Below, in pieces: positions 1-8,655 of a DNA stretch of 58,719 bases (position 1 is the stretch's first letter; the number at the start of each line of letters is the position of its first letter). Origin of the DNA: an uncultured Alphaproteobacteria bacterium. Its GTDB lineage: Bacteria > Pseudomonadota > Alphaproteobacteria > HIMB59 > GCA-002718135. Both the position numbers and the translations under genes were made by a program. The stretch is from positions 1 to 58,719 of the forward strand of contig CACOVJ010000005.1 of assembly GCA_902630465.1 (NCBI GenBank), written 5' to 3'. The notes below the pieces were generated by a model. The model was given only the letters and a program-made list of their open reading frames with translations. It was not told the origin of the DNA and ran no database searches.

Positions 1-1
1 A

Positions 2-691
2 ACTAGATCAAAAGCACAAGCTATGATTATGGCTGGTCAAGTTTATGTAAACGATAAAATCATTACAAAAAGTGGTAACAATTTTAATGAAAACTCAAAA
101 ATAAAAATTAAACAGCTTCATCCACCATGGGTTTCAAGAGGTGCATTTAAATTACTGAAAGCAATTGACCATTTTAAGATTGATATTGAAAATAAAATTT
201 GTTTAGATGTTGGCTCATCAACTGGAGGCTTTACAGAAGTTCTCTTAAAAAAAGATGCTAAAAAGATATATTCTGTCGATGTTGGCACAAATCAACTTCA
301 TGAAAAATTAAAAAATGAAAAAAAAATTATCAGTGTAGAAAATTTTAACGCTAAATATTTAGATAATTCAATTATTCATGAAACAATAGATTTGGTAGTT
401 TGTGATGTTAGCTTTATAAGTTTAACAAAAGTTATTGAACCTAGCTTGAAACTTTTATCAAATAAAGCTGAAATTATTTCACTTATCAAACCACAATTTG
501 AAACAAAAAAAATAAATTTGAAGAAGGGTATTGTAAAAGATCCATTGATACATGAACAAGTATGTAATGACATATCAAATTGGTTTAAAGAAACAATTAA
601 AGCTCAAGTAATAGGTTTAGTTGAAAGTCCAATAACTGGACCAAAAGGAAACAAAGAATTTTTAATTTATTGTGTTTTAGAGAAATCTTAA
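2..691 (+). CDS. tlyA: TlyA-family rRNA 2'-O-methyltransferase (5' truncated)
   Basis: The reading frame is open from base 2, so the gene enters from the left edge. An ATG at 23 lies inside the conserved end of an S4-like RNA-binding domain ([15 protein letters not shown]) and is not the true start. The rest is a Rossmann methyltransferase with the SAM-binding motif [12 protein letters not shown], followed by [12 protein letters not shown] and the IKPQFE segment typical of TlyA. Family members methylate ribose 2'-OH groups in rRNA and are often misnamed hemolysin A. The 3' end overlaps the convergent aroC tail by 15 bp. Family assignment is firm; the exact rRNA target is not visible. Confidence 0.9.
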   Translation, partial: TRSKAQAMIMAGQVYVNDKIITKSGNNFNENSKIKIKQLHPPWVSRGAFKLLKAIDHFKIDIENKICLDVGSSTGGFTEVLLKKDAKKIYSVDVGTNQLHEKLKNEKKIISVENFNAKYLDNSIIHETIDLVVCDVSFISLTKVIEPSLKLLSNKAEIISLIKPQFETKKINLKKGIVKDPLIHEQVCNDISNWFKETIKAQVIGLVESPITGPKGNKEFLIYCVLEKS

Positions 692-1747
692 ACAGTGATC
701 GGCTATAGTTGTTGCAACCATTGCTTCACCAACAGGAACAGCTCTTATCCCAACACACGGATCATGACGACCTTTAGTCGATATAGTAGTTTCTTTTAAC
801 TTTGTATTAATTGTTTTTTTTATTGATAAAATTGAACTTGTTGGTTTTACTACAAATCTAGCAATTAATTCTTGTCCAGTAGTAATACCTCCAAGAACTC
901 CTCCATTATTATTTGACAGAAATATAGGTTTTTTGTTTTTAATTCTCATCTCATCTACATTAGAAGTTCCAGTTTCATAAACGCAGTTAAACCCGTTCCC
1001 CAATTCCACTCCTTTAACAGCATTTATTGACATTAATGATTTGGCGATATCTGAGTCAATTTTTTCATATATAGGTTCACCTAATCCAGCTGGTAAACCT
1101 TTCACTCTAATTTCAATTATTGCACCTAAGGATGAGCCAGATTTTCTTGCAATTTGTATTTCTTTTTCCCATGTTTTGATAATCTGTTTATCAGGACTCC
1201 AAAAATTATTTTTAGGAATAAAACTATTATTCCAATTTTTATAATTAATCTTATGTTTGCCAATTTGAACTAAAGCACCTGTAATCACTACTTGATTTTT
1301 AATTTTAACTTTAATTATTTTTCTTGCTATTGCTCCTGCTGCAACTCTCATTGCAGTCTCTCTGGCACTAGATCTTCCTCCACCTCTATAATCTCTTATG
1401 CCATACTTCTTCCAATAAGTATAATCAGCATGACCTGGTCTAAATTTATTTTTAATGTCCCCATAATCTTTTGATCTTTGGTCGTCATTATAAATAATAA
1501 GTGAAATTGGATGTCCCGTTGTCTTCCCTTCAAAGGTACCTGATAATATATGAACATTATCTTGCTCTTTTCTCTGAGTTGTAAATTTTGATTGACCTGG
1601 CTTTCTTTTATCTAAAAAAGGCTGTATATCTTTTTCAGTTAAATTTATATTAGATGGAACTCCGTCGACTACACATCCTATGGCCTTTCCATGGCTTTCT
1701 CCCCATGTAGTAAAACTAAATTTTTTTCCTATAGAATTAGAAGTCAT
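677..1747 (-). CDS. aroC: Chorismate synthase
   Basis: Converts 5-enolpyruvylshikimate-3-phosphate to chorismate using reduced FMN, the last shikimate-pathway step. The 356-aa length is normal. Signatures include the N-terminal [13 protein letters not shown], the block [14 protein letters not shown] followed by [15 protein letters not shown], and the C-terminal [13 protein letters not shown]. The start ATG overlaps the fabI stop in an ATGA, so the two genes are probably translationally coupled. The tail runs 15 bp into tlyA on the other strand. Confidence 0.97.
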   Translation of the reverse strand: MTSNSIGKKFSFTTWGESHGKAIGCVVDGVPSNINLTEKDIQPFLDKRKPGQSKFTTQRKEQDNVHILSGTFEGKTTGHPISLIIYNDDQRSKDYGDIKNKFRPGHADYTYWKKYGIRDYRGGGRSSARETAMRVAAGAIARKIIKVKIKNQVVITGALVQIGKHKINYKNWNNSFIPKNNFWSPDKQIIKTWEKEIQIARKSGSSLGAIIEIRVKGLPAGLGEPIYEKIDSDIAKSLMSINAVKGVELGNGFNCVYETGTSNVDEMRIKNKKPIFLSNNNGGVLGGITTGQELIARFVVKPTSSILSIKKTINTKLKETTISTKGRHDPCVGIRAVPVGEAMVATTIADHCLRFL

Positions 1748-2571
1748 TTTTTTGAATTTTTAAATTCGCCCAATAATTCAGAAACACTCTCACTTTCATC
1801 TACAGCAACCATGCCTACAGTATGATATCCACAGTCTACATGTTGTATTTCACCAGTGACAGCACTCCCAAGATCACTTAAAAGATATAAAGCTGAATTT
1901 CCAACATCTTGTTGATTTACATTTCTTTTAAGAGGTGCATTAAGTTCATTCCATTTTAAAATGAACCTAAAATCCCCTATTCCTGAGGCTGCTAAAGTTT
2001 TTATTGGACCAGCACTGATAGCATTAACTCGAATATTCTTTTCTCCTAAATCAACAGCTAAATACCTTACACTTGCTTCTAGAGCAGCTTTTGCAACACC
2101 CATAACGTTGTAATGCGGCATTACTTGTTCTGATCCATAATATGTAAGAGTCAAAACTGATCCACCATTTTTCATTAATGGCTCTGCAAGCCTGCATGCT
2201 TCTGTGAAAGAATAACATGATATATGCATAGTTTGCCTAAAATTTTCGGAAGAAGTATCATAATACTTACCTCTTAACTCATCTTTATTTGAAAAACCAA
2301 TTCCGTGAACAAGAAAATCTAAATTACCCCATTTATTTTTTAGAATTTCAAAAACATTTTTCATACTATCTGAGTCTGCAACATCACATGGTATTATTAT
2401 GGATGAACCAATTTCATTAGCAAGAGGCTCAACTCTTTTCTTAAGAGCATCACCTTGATATGTAAGAGCTATCTCCGCACCCTGTTCAGCTAGTTTTTTA
2501 GCAATACCCCATGCAATAGATCTATCGTTAGCTACTCCCATAATAAGACCTTTTTTATTTTGCATTAACAT
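1744..2571 (-). CDS. fabI: Enoyl-[acyl-carrier-protein] reductase (NADH)
   Basis: Reduces enoyl-ACP in the last step of each fatty-acid elongation cycle. This 275-aa short-chain dehydrogenase has the FabI-type nucleotide motif [13 protein letters not shown] near the N-terminus. The catalytic Tyr-x6-Lys lies in [12 protein letters not shown], and [13 protein letters not shown] follows. Two in-frame ATGs (2571 and 2565) are both possible starts. It is first in an overlapping fabI-aroC pair and divergent from pdxH across a 70-bp AT-rich spacer. A FabI-type reductase implies target-level triclosan susceptibility by family knowledge; this was not tested. Confidence 0.96.
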   Translation of the reverse strand: MLMQNKKGLIMGVANDRSIAWGIAKKLAEQGAEIALTYQGDALKKRVEPLANEIGSSIIIPCDVADSDSMKNVFEILKNKWGNLDFLVHGIGFSNKDELRGKYYDTSSENFRQTMHISCYSFTEACRLAEPLMKNGGSVLTLTYYGSEQVMPHYNVMGVAKAALEASVRYLAVDLGEKNIRVNAISAGPIKTLAASGIGDFRFILKWNELNAPLKRNVNQQDVGNSALYLLSDLGSAVTGEIQHVDCGYHTVGMVAVDESESVSELLGEFKNSKK

Positions 2572-2641
2572 ATTGTAAATCAGTGTTTTTTTTTAAATAT
2601 AGTTATATATACTTATAAAAATTAATAATCATACTTTTAAT

Positions 2642-3247
2642 ATGTTAACTGAGCCAAATTTAATAAATTCTAATGTAAATCCACTTTCTTTATTTAAAGA
2701 ATGGTTTGAGGATGCAAAAAAAAGTGAAATAAATGACCCCAATGCTATGAATCTAGCAACAATCTCTCCTAATGGAAAACCTAGTTCAAGAATAGTTTTG
2801 CTAAAATCTTTCAATGAGCAAGGTTTTATATTTTATACAAATTCTAATAGCAAAAAAGGCAAGTCTATTAAAAGTAATACAAATGTAGCTTTAAACTTTC
2901 ACTGGAAATCATTACAAAAACAAATAAGAATTGAGGGTACTGTTTCTATAATTGAAAGTTCTGAAGCTGATCAATACTACAACTCAAGACCCTTAGGGAG
3001 TAGGATAGGAGCCTGGGCTTCTCAACAATCCGAAGAATTAGATGACAGATCTTCACTATTAAATAGAGTAGAAGAATATGAGAAAAAATTTAAAAAAAAA
3101 AATATTAGTAGACCGCCCCATTGGAATGGATACATTGTAAATCCTAATTTAATCGAGTTTTGGCAAGATATGCCTTTTAGACTTCACGATAGAGTGGAAT
3201 TCAGAAAACAAAAAGATAGCTGGATTTCAAGAAAATTATATCCTTAA
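2642..3247 (+). CDS. pdxH: Pyridoxamine 5'-phosphate oxidase
   Basis: FMN-dependent oxidase that makes pyridoxal 5'-phosphate from PNP or PMP. The protein is 201 aa. Family landmarks are NAMNLATISPNGKPSSRIVLLK near residues 38-60, FYTNSNSKKGK, NFHWKSLQKQIRIEG, the SRPLGSRIGAWAS block, and the C-terminal RPPHWNGY...FWQ...RLHDR segment. The start ATG follows an AT-rich divergent spacer shared with fabI. The 3' end overlaps the convergent nucleotidyltransferase gene by 4 bp. Confidence 0.97.
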   Translation: MLTEPNLINSNVNPLSLFKEWFEDAKKSEINDPNAMNLATISPNGKPSSRIVLLKSFNEQGFIFYTNSNSKKGKSIKSNTNVALNFHWKSLQKQIRIEGTVSIIESSEADQYYNSRPLGSRIGAWASQQSEELDDRSSLLNRVEEYEKKFKKKNISRPPHWNGYIVNPNLIEFWQDMPFRLHDRVEFRKQKDSWISRKLYP

Positions 3248-3678
3248 TTATTTTCTTCCCATTTTTTTAGGATCCAAGAACTGGAGTTTGACTTATTTTC
3301 TCCTCCTATGCCCCATAAAGTTTCTATATTGTTATTCATGCAGAATACTGATTCAGGAGTAGACTTATTATCTCTATCTCCACCATTAGCAAATTTGATT
3401 GTATGATCAGGATATTTTTTTATTACTTTTTTCATACCATCAATACATGTATTATCTATTTCACCACAAACAATTACATCAATTACATTCTTTAAAGCAT
3501 TCATTATAATTTTTCTTTCTTGAAAAGGAAGAAAAGCTTTACCCTTCTTATTTTGTAACCATTTATCAGAATTTAAAAGTACTACAATATTTCCATATCT
3601 GCTAGCTTCCTCAATTAATTTAATATGTCCACTATGAACTGGATCAAACCCTCCACTTACAAGTATAATTTTATCCAT
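3244..3678 (-). CDS. HxGH nucleotidyltransferase (cytidylyltransferase-like)
   Basis: A 144-aa protein of the cytidylyltransferase / RfaE2-like superfamily. It has the nucleotide-binding GGFDPVHSGH (HxGH) motif at residues 9-18 and a late GGENKSNSSS segment resembling the usual GGxxKxxSSxxI. I chose the ATG at 3678 because GGAGAG lies just upstream and the motif then sits near the N-terminus; an ATG at 3705 would overlap pyrE further. With this start it overlaps the pyrE end by 8 bp and is last in the TauE-pyrE operon. The substrate (heptose-P, glycerol-P or other) cannot be read from sequence. Confidence 0.8.
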   Translation of the reverse strand: MDKIILVSGGFDPVHSGHIKLIEEASRYGNIVVLLNSDKWLQNKKGKAFLPFQERKIIMNALKNVIDVIVCGEIDNTCIDGMKKVIKKYPDHTIKFANGGDRDNKSTPESVFCMNNNIETLWGIGGENKSNSSSWILKKWEENN

Positions 3679-4306
3679 TTCTTTCTCTCCAGTCTTGAGG
3701 GTCACTCAAGAATTCTTTTAAGCTGTGAATTTCGGTTTCAGTATAAACATTATTTTTTTCAAGATATGTAATTATATTTTTCCAGGTACAAAGAGAGTGT
3801 ATTTTCACATTCAATTTTGATAAATCAGATTTCTCAAAATCGAAAATATTGTAATAAAAAATTACAAATATATCTTTTACAATTAAGTCAGCATCACGAA
3901 TTGCATTTACAAAAGTAACTTTACTGCCCCCATCTGTAGCTAAATCTTCTACTAGGAGTGTAGTTTGATTTTTTTTAAACTCTCCTTCAATTTGTTTATT
4001 AATGCCAAATCCTTTTGGCTTCTTTCTTATATAAATCATTGGTTTTTTTAACTTTTGAGAAATTAATGCTGCATAGGGAATTCCTGCAGTTTCTCCTCCT
4101 GCAATTAAATCATTGTCTATTTTCTTTTCATTTAGATATTGAATTGATTTATCAATTATAAAATCTCTTTCTTTTGTAAATGAGATAATTTTTCTACAAT
4201 CAACATAAACTGGACTTTTTAAACCTGATGTAAGAGTAAAATAATCTTTAAAAGAAAAATTAACAGATTTAATATCAACTAATATTTTAGCAATTTCCTC
4301 AGACAT
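3671..4306 (-). CDS. pyrE: Orotate phosphoribosyltransferase
   Basis: Joins orotate and PRPP to give OMP in de novo pyrimidine synthesis. The protein is 211 aa. The PRPP-binding loop is LLVEDLATDGGSK, about residues 116-128. Upstream are FTLTSGLKSPVYVDCR, which contacts substrate, and AGGETAGIPYAALIS. The gene starts 3 bp after the stress-protein gene and overlaps the next gene, so it belongs to the same minus-strand transcript. Its presence behind a sulfite-exporter-like gene looks like genomic compaction rather than functional linkage. Confidence 0.94.
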   Translation of the reverse strand: MSEEIAKILVDIKSVNFSFKDYFTLTSGLKSPVYVDCRKIISFTKERDFIIDKSIQYLNEKKIDNDLIAGGETAGIPYAALISQKLKKPMIYIRKKPKGFGINKQIEGEFKKNQTTLLVEDLATDGGSKVTFVNAIRDADLIVKDIFVIFYYNIFDFEKSDLSKLNVKIHSLCTWKNIITYLEKNNVYTETEIHSLKEFLSDPQDWRERNG

Positions 4307-4309
4307 CTA

Positions 4310-4783
4310 TCAAGTAATTTGAGCTATATGTTCAATTGAAAAATTTCCTGGAACAATCATAACAGGAATTCTCAAATTTGTTATTTCATTTGTAACAAGT
4401 GAGTTTATTATAGGACCTGGGTCTTTATTATTTGGATCAGTTTTTGCAGCAAGAACAAGAACATTAATTGTTTTTTCTTCATCTATTAATTTTTTTAATT
4501 CTGATATGGTTTCGCCTTCTCTTATTGATAAAGCTGGGAGATCACCAGTCTTATCTTTAACAAATGAAGCAGCTTTTTTGAGCATTCTTTCAGCCTCCTC
4601 CCTTGCTTCCTCTTTCATAATTTCTGAAACTCCTTTTGTTGTTAGAACTTCAGGAGGTTCAATGAAAGTAGCAATAATGATTTTTCTTCCAGTTTTTTTT
4701 GATCTTGCGCAAGCATATTCTAACGCAATATTCATTTCTTCTGAATTATCAGCAATTACTAAGATATACCGTTCTTTACTCAT
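4310..4783 (-). CDS. Universal stress protein (UspA family)
   Basis: 157-aa cytoplasmic UspA-fold protein: N-terminal YILVIADNSEEMNIALEYACA, a central VLVLAAKT strand and a C-terminal RIPVMIVPG strand. The ATP-binding G-x2-G-x9-G(S/T) signature is not clear, so this may be a non-ATP-binding type. A strong AGGAGGG Shine-Dalgarno at 4788-4794 sits 4 bases before the ATG. The start base is shared with the stop codon of the upstream TIGR02186-type gene. The specific role is unknown. Confidence 0.85.
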   Translation of the reverse strand: MSKERYILVIADNSEEMNIALEYACARSKKTGRKIIIATFIEPPEVLTTKGVSEIMKEEAREEAERMLKKAASFVKDKTGDLPALSIREGETISELKKLIDEEKTINVLVLAAKTDPNNKDPGPIINSLVTNEITNLRIPVMIVPGNFSIEHIAQIT

Positions 4784-5529
4784 TATACCCTCCTAAATAA
4801 TGTAGCTGCAATCAAGCCTGATAATATGGAAAAAATTATAACAAATACACCGTATGTAGCAGCTCTATTTTGTGCAAAATTGTATATATCACTTCCAATG
4901 CCTGTTTTTTTAACAATAATTTTTTTTCGATCTTTACTCATAATTGTTTTGTGTTTTATATAATAAATATCAACATAATAAACACCAGGAATTGTATTTG
5001 GAGGAAAAAAAACACTAGTTTGAAATAATTTGTCTTTAAATGTTTTCATTTCAAATTCTTTGTAAAACAATTGTTTTTTTTTAATCCTAACAAAATTTTT
5101 ATTCCAAGTTTCTTGATCATTTTCAAAAATAAAATTTTGATCAAATGTTTTATTATTTAAAATCTTATCAAAGTTTAAATCATCGTTTATTTGAATTGAA
5201 TTTGGTAATATATCATCAATTTTAGAAGAAGCTGATAAAAAGAATAAAGTTGGAATTTTACTATAAGTAATTTGTTTATTATTTATCCAAACACCTAAGT
5301 ACCTCTCTTTTTTTTGTATTTTCATCTTAGAGGGAGGGCCTTTAATTGTTAAAAGTGTATCATGATCATCTTGTAATAGTCCAAAAATTATTATTTCTTT
5401 ACCATCAAAATCTGTTTTAATTTCAATATTATCTTCAGACAAATCAAAATATATTTCTTCAGCTTTGACATTAAGAAAAGTAAATATTATTCCAAAAACA
5501 ATAGCTATATATTTATATGATACTATCAT
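4783..5529 (-). CDS. TIGR02186-type membrane-anchored periplasmic protein
   Basis: 248 aa. An N-terminal hydrophobic signal (about residues 7-23, ending VKA-EE) leads to a predicted periplasmic beta-rich part with EIIIFGLLQDDHDTLLTIKGP. One transmembrane helix closes the C-terminus (about 226-244, VFVIIFSILSGLIAATLF), followed by RRV. This layout matches the alphaproteobacterial TIGR02186 family, which I recall sitting next to TauE/SafE permeases, as here. It overlaps the upstream 133-aa gene by 4 bp (ATGA). The function is unknown; an accessory role in export is inferred from linkage only. Confidence 0.75.
   Translation of the reverse strand: MIVSYKYIAIVFGIIFTFLNVKAEEIYFDLSEDNIEIKTDFDGKEIIIFGLLQDDHDTLLTIKGPPSKMKIQKKERYLGVWINNKQITYSKIPTLFFLSASSKIDDILPNSIQINDDLNFDKILNNKTFDQNFIFENDQETWNKNFVRIKKKQLFYKEFEMKTFKDKLFQTSVFFPPNTIPGVYYVDIYYIKHKTIMSKDRKKIIVKKTGIGSDIYNFAQNRAATYGVFVIIFSILSGLIAATLFRRV
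4788..4794 (-). promoter_or_regulatory. Strong Shine-Dalgarno before the usp gene
   Basis: On the minus strand AGGAGGG lies 4 bases upstream of the ATG at 4783. It is much stronger than most sites in this window and lies inside the end of the preceding gene. This suggests the stress protein is translated at a higher rate than its operon neighbours. Confidence 0.6.
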
Positions 5530-5927
5530 TTGTTAGATTTACTTTCTAAAACAAAAAATTCTAAATAAAAACCTAATAGAGAAAATAAAAACACAAATAA
5601 AAAAGAGAATTTTTGAATTAATGAATCTATTACTAAGCTATCTTTTTGAAAAACCATAAATATTGGAGTCGCAATTGATAATATAAAAATACTTAGTTTT
5701 GCAAATCTATCATTAAAAATTATATTATCAGTAATGATGTGCACATTTTGTTTTTTGGTAATATTTAAATTATACCAATTATATAATTTTATAAATAAAT
5801 TAATTATAATCAAGAAAATTAATAAATACCCAAACTCTTTTTTTATTAGGTTAATATTTATAAATATAAAATAAATAAAAATTAGAAATAAATTTAGTAA
5901 ATTAACAAAGTAATTTAAACGTATCAT
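5526..5927 (-). CDS. Unknown four-helix membrane protein
   Basis: 133 aa and very hydrophobic, rich in Ile, Leu and Phe. About four membrane segments are visible, near residues 8-27, 32-48, 75-92 and 103-126, with a short polar loop (NLNITKKQNVHIITDN) between the second and third. No recognised family motif. The start base overlaps the TauE-like stop and the end overlaps the TIGR02186-type start, so it is embedded in the operon and almost certainly expressed. A role with the TauE-like permease is plausible but unproven. Confidence 0.65.
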   Translation of the reverse strand: MIRLNYFVNLLNLFLIFIYFIFININLIKKEFGYLLIFLIIINLFIKLYNWYNLNITKKQNVHIITDNIIFNDRFAKLSIFILSIATPIFMVFQKDSLVIDSLIQKFSFLFVFLFSLLGFYLEFFVLESKSNK

Positions 5928-6841
5928 TATAGTATTATTAAAGAGAATAAATCGTTTGGTTCTAAAACAAGATCAGTAAAAATTTTTCCACAAACTCCTA
6001 AAACCAGTATTGCTAGAATTCCTCTTAAATATTCTGCTTTTAGTCTTGAACCAAATATTACACCAATTTGAGCACCAATTACTCCTCCAAATATCATTAA
6101 TGCAGATAAAACAACATCTACGTTATAATTAATATAAGATTGAAAAAAAGTTGCATTAGCAGTCACAAATATAATTTGAAATAGAGATGTTCCAATAACA
6201 ACACTTGTTGGCATGCCTAATATATAAACCATTGCAGGTATCATAATAAATCCACCTCCTACACCCATCATGGCTGACATTACGCCAACCACAAACCCGA
6301 TTAGAATCGGCGGTATTGCACTAATATATAGTTTAGATCTATGAAATCTAACTTTAAATGGAAGTCCGTGAAACCATGAGTGTTGATGGAGTTTTTTTCT
6401 TTTGACACTCCTTGCTCTATATTGTTTAATAGTTGTTCTTGCACTTTCAAACGCCATGCTAAAGCCCACAAAACCTAAAAAAAAGATAAAGAGTAATTGA
6501 ATAACTAAATCTATTTGGCCATAATTTTTAAGATAGTTAAATAAATTAACTCCAACTGTTGACCCTATCAATCCCCCACTTAATAGAAATATGCCCATTT
6601 TGATGTCTACATTTTTTTTTCTCCAATGTGCTATTACTCCTGAAACAGATGTTGCTAAAACATGTGGAGCTTCAGAACCCACTGCAACAACAGGAGGTAT
6701 CCCCAAAAAAATTAGGAGGGGTGTCATTAAAAAACCACCACCTACACCAAAAATTCCAGAAAGAATTCCTATACTCATTCCAATAAATATTATTAAGAAA
6801 ATATTTACATTCATTTCAGCTATAGGGAGATATATTGACAT
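5927..6841 (-). CDS. TauE/SafE-family anion exporter permease
   Basis: 304-aa membrane protein with two homologous halves, each carrying the family's glycine-rich signature: GILSGIFGVGGGFLMTPLLIFLG near residues 25-47 and GVMSAMMGVGGGFIMIPAMVYILG near 185-208. A long basic cytoplasmic loop (RARSVKRKKLHQHSW) separates them. The family moves sulfite, sulfoacetate or related organosulfur anions. It is first gene of a six-gene minus-strand operon. The exact substrate is not visible; sulfite export is the usual proposal for the TIGR02186-linked branch. Confidence 0.88.
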   Translation of the reverse strand: MSIYLPIAEMNVNIFLIIFIGMSIGILSGIFGVGGGFLMTPLLIFLGIPPVVAVGSEAPHVLATSVSGVIAHWRKKNVDIKMGIFLLSGGLIGSTVGVNLFNYLKNYGQIDLVIQLLFIFFLGFVGFSMAFESARTTIKQYRARSVKRKKLHQHSWFHGLPFKVRFHRSKLYISAIPPILIGFVVGVMSAMMGVGGGFIMIPAMVYILGMPTSVVIGTSLFQIIFVTANATFFQSYINYNVDVVLSALMIFGGVIGAQIGVIFGSRLKAEYLRGILAILVLGVCGKIFTDLVLEPNDLFSLIIL

Positions 6842-6906
6842 TTTATGACTTAATTTTTTATATAATTAATACTCATTAAGTACAAATTATATTTGCTATT
6901 AGAAAA

Positions 6907-8001
6907 CTAAATAAAATAATTTAAAATCAAAATTCCAATAAAGCTTATAAAACCAACACTTACTGCAGCTGTGAACCCTACATAAAATGGCCTTATACCT
7001 AAGCTTCTTAATGATACTAAGTTTGTACTTATGCCAACCGCTGCCATGGCTATAGCTAAACTATATTCGGCTATTAATTTAATATAATGAATTACTGAAT
7101 GCCACTGATCAATTACAAATAACCCAAAGGCTTGTTCAGAGCTTTGAATACCATAGTCACCAATTGACCTTATTAATCCCATAAAGATAAAACCAATAAT
7201 AAATATTGGAAACATCGAAAGAATTGGTAATTTATTATTTTTTTTATCAATATTACTTTTTAAGTATAAATAACTAATAAATGGAATTACAACTATCATA
7301 CTTATATTTCGCACAAGTTTTGTAATTGTTGCAATATCCATGGTTGCAGGAGAACTGTATTGCTCAGAATAAATTAATCCTGCACCAGCTACTTGAGCAG
7401 TTTCGTGAATTGATGTACCTAAAAATAAACCTATTGATAACTCATCACCATTAAATAAATAGTGTGCTAAAAATGGATATATAAACATAGCTATTATTCC
7501 GAATATAGTAATGTTTGCAATTGCATATGTTACCTCTTCTTTATTAGCATCAATTGCTGGGCTTGTTGCAACTATAGCTGAAGCACCACATATACTTGTA
7601 CCAACAGCTATTAGAGAACCTATTTTTGATGGAACATCAAAAATTTTGCAAAAAAAATTTACCATTAAAATTGAAATAACAATACATGCTATTATTAAAG
7701 GTATACCTATAATTCCTACCTTTAAGATATCCAAAAGCCCTAATCTAATTCCAAGACAAATTATACCTAATCTTAAAATAAATTTAAGAGAAAATTTTAT
7801 GCCTTCTGAAAAGATTGTAGGTATTTTAATAACGTTTCCTATTATAAGACCAATTATTATTGAGATCATGATTGGTGAAATTGGGCTTTTATTTAAATTT
7901 AAAACATCATTTCCTATAAAGCTACTTAAATATATTCCTGAACAAGCAATTAAGAAACTAAAAAAAATACCAGGAAAAAATCTATATATTGAATAATACA
8001 T
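6907..8001 (-). CDS. YeiH/UPF0324-family putative sulfate exporter
   Basis: 364 aa with about ten hydrophobic helices. Family blocks are visible: RLGIICLGIRLGLLDI, GTSICGASAIVATSPAIDA near residue 135, and GTSIHETAQVAGAG near residue 195. The family is annotated as a putative sulfate or sulfonate-derived anion exporter; direct transport evidence is thin. It reads toward the TauE operon with a 65-bp gap, and mobA lies 45 bp upstream. Two unrelated sulfur-oxyanion exporter families side by side suggest a shared sulfur-handling role. Confidence 0.85.
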   Translation of the reverse strand: MYYSIYRFFPGIFFSFLIACSGIYLSSFIGNDVLNLNKSPISPIMISIIIGLIIGNVIKIPTIFSEGIKFSLKFILRLGIICLGIRLGLLDILKVGIIGIPLIIACIVISILMVNFFCKIFDVPSKIGSLIAVGTSICGASAIVATSPAIDANKEEVTYAIANITIFGIIAMFIYPFLAHYLFNGDELSIGLFLGTSIHETAQVAGAGLIYSEQYSSPATMDIATITKLVRNISMIVVIPFISYLYLKSNIDKKNNKLPILSMFPIFIIGFIFMGLIRSIGDYGIQSSEQAFGLFVIDQWHSVIHYIKLIAEYSLAIAMAAVGISTNLVSLRSLGIRPFYVGFTAAVSVGFISFIGILILNYFI

Positions 8002-8046
8002 TATTTTATCTTTCTTATAGAAAAAAATAATTATTCAAATACATTA

Positions 8047-8655
8047 TTAAATATTTATTTTCTTTGCATTACTTAAGTCTTCTTGAGTATTTATATTAAA
8101 AAAATTTTTCTCTTGATCAACATCAAAATCAACAAATTTATATTTATGTTTTTTTACCCAAAGCATAATTTTACTATTATTTAACTTCAATTCTTTTTCT
8201 AAACTCTTGAAAAGAGATACATGCCACATTGCTACAACTGGATGATGCCTATTATTTGATCTCGCTATAAGTATTTTTGTACCTGAAGAATATGCTGATA
8301 AGAATTTATCAAGTAAATTATCGGGTAAAAAAGGTGTATCACTTGGTACAGTAAATAACCATTCTTTATCTGAATGGTTATTAATTATCCACAAAATTGA
8401 TGCATGAATACCAGCTAAAGGACCAAGAAAGCCTTCAAAGCTATCTCTAACAATAGTCTGTTGCAGTTTTTGAAATTCATCATAGTTATTCGCATTTATA
8501 ATTATGTCATTACTAAAATTACTTAATCTTTTAAGAATTTGATTCATTATAGTAGTTCCACTAATTTTACTAAAAGTTTTATAACCTCCACCAAATCTTT
8601 TAGATTGACCACCTGCTAGAATTGCAAATAATATTTTTTCTTTACTTATATTCAA
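8047..8655 (-). CDS. mobA: Molybdenum cofactor guanylyltransferase
   Basis: Transfers GMP from GTP to molybdopterin, making the MGD form used by formate dehydrogenase. The N-terminal nucleotide motif is ILAGGQSKRFGGGYK, and the metal-binding Asp lies in VPSDTPFLPD. I chose a TTG start at 8655 (202 aa). An AGGAG lies 9 bases upstream, and this start leaves only 14 bp of overlap with fdhD. The ATG at 8706 would add 17 polar residues and overlap fdhD by 65 bp. Confidence 0.88.
   Translation of the reverse strand: MNISKEKILFAILAGGQSKRFGGGYKTFSKISGTTIMNQILKRLSNFSNDIIINANNYDEFQKLQQTIVRDSFEGFLGPLAGIHASILWIINNHSDKEWLFTVPSDTPFLPDNLLDKFLSAYSSGTKILIARSNNRHHPVVAMWHVSLFKSLEKELKLNNSKIMLWVKKHKYKFVDFDVDQEKNFFNINTQEDLSNAKKINI

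Noticed and set aside
7511-7996. 161-codon open frame antisense to the YeiH-like gene
   Set aside because: It mirrors the reading frame of a clear membrane-protein gene, has no ribosome site or family motif, and such mirror frames are frequent in AT-rich genes.
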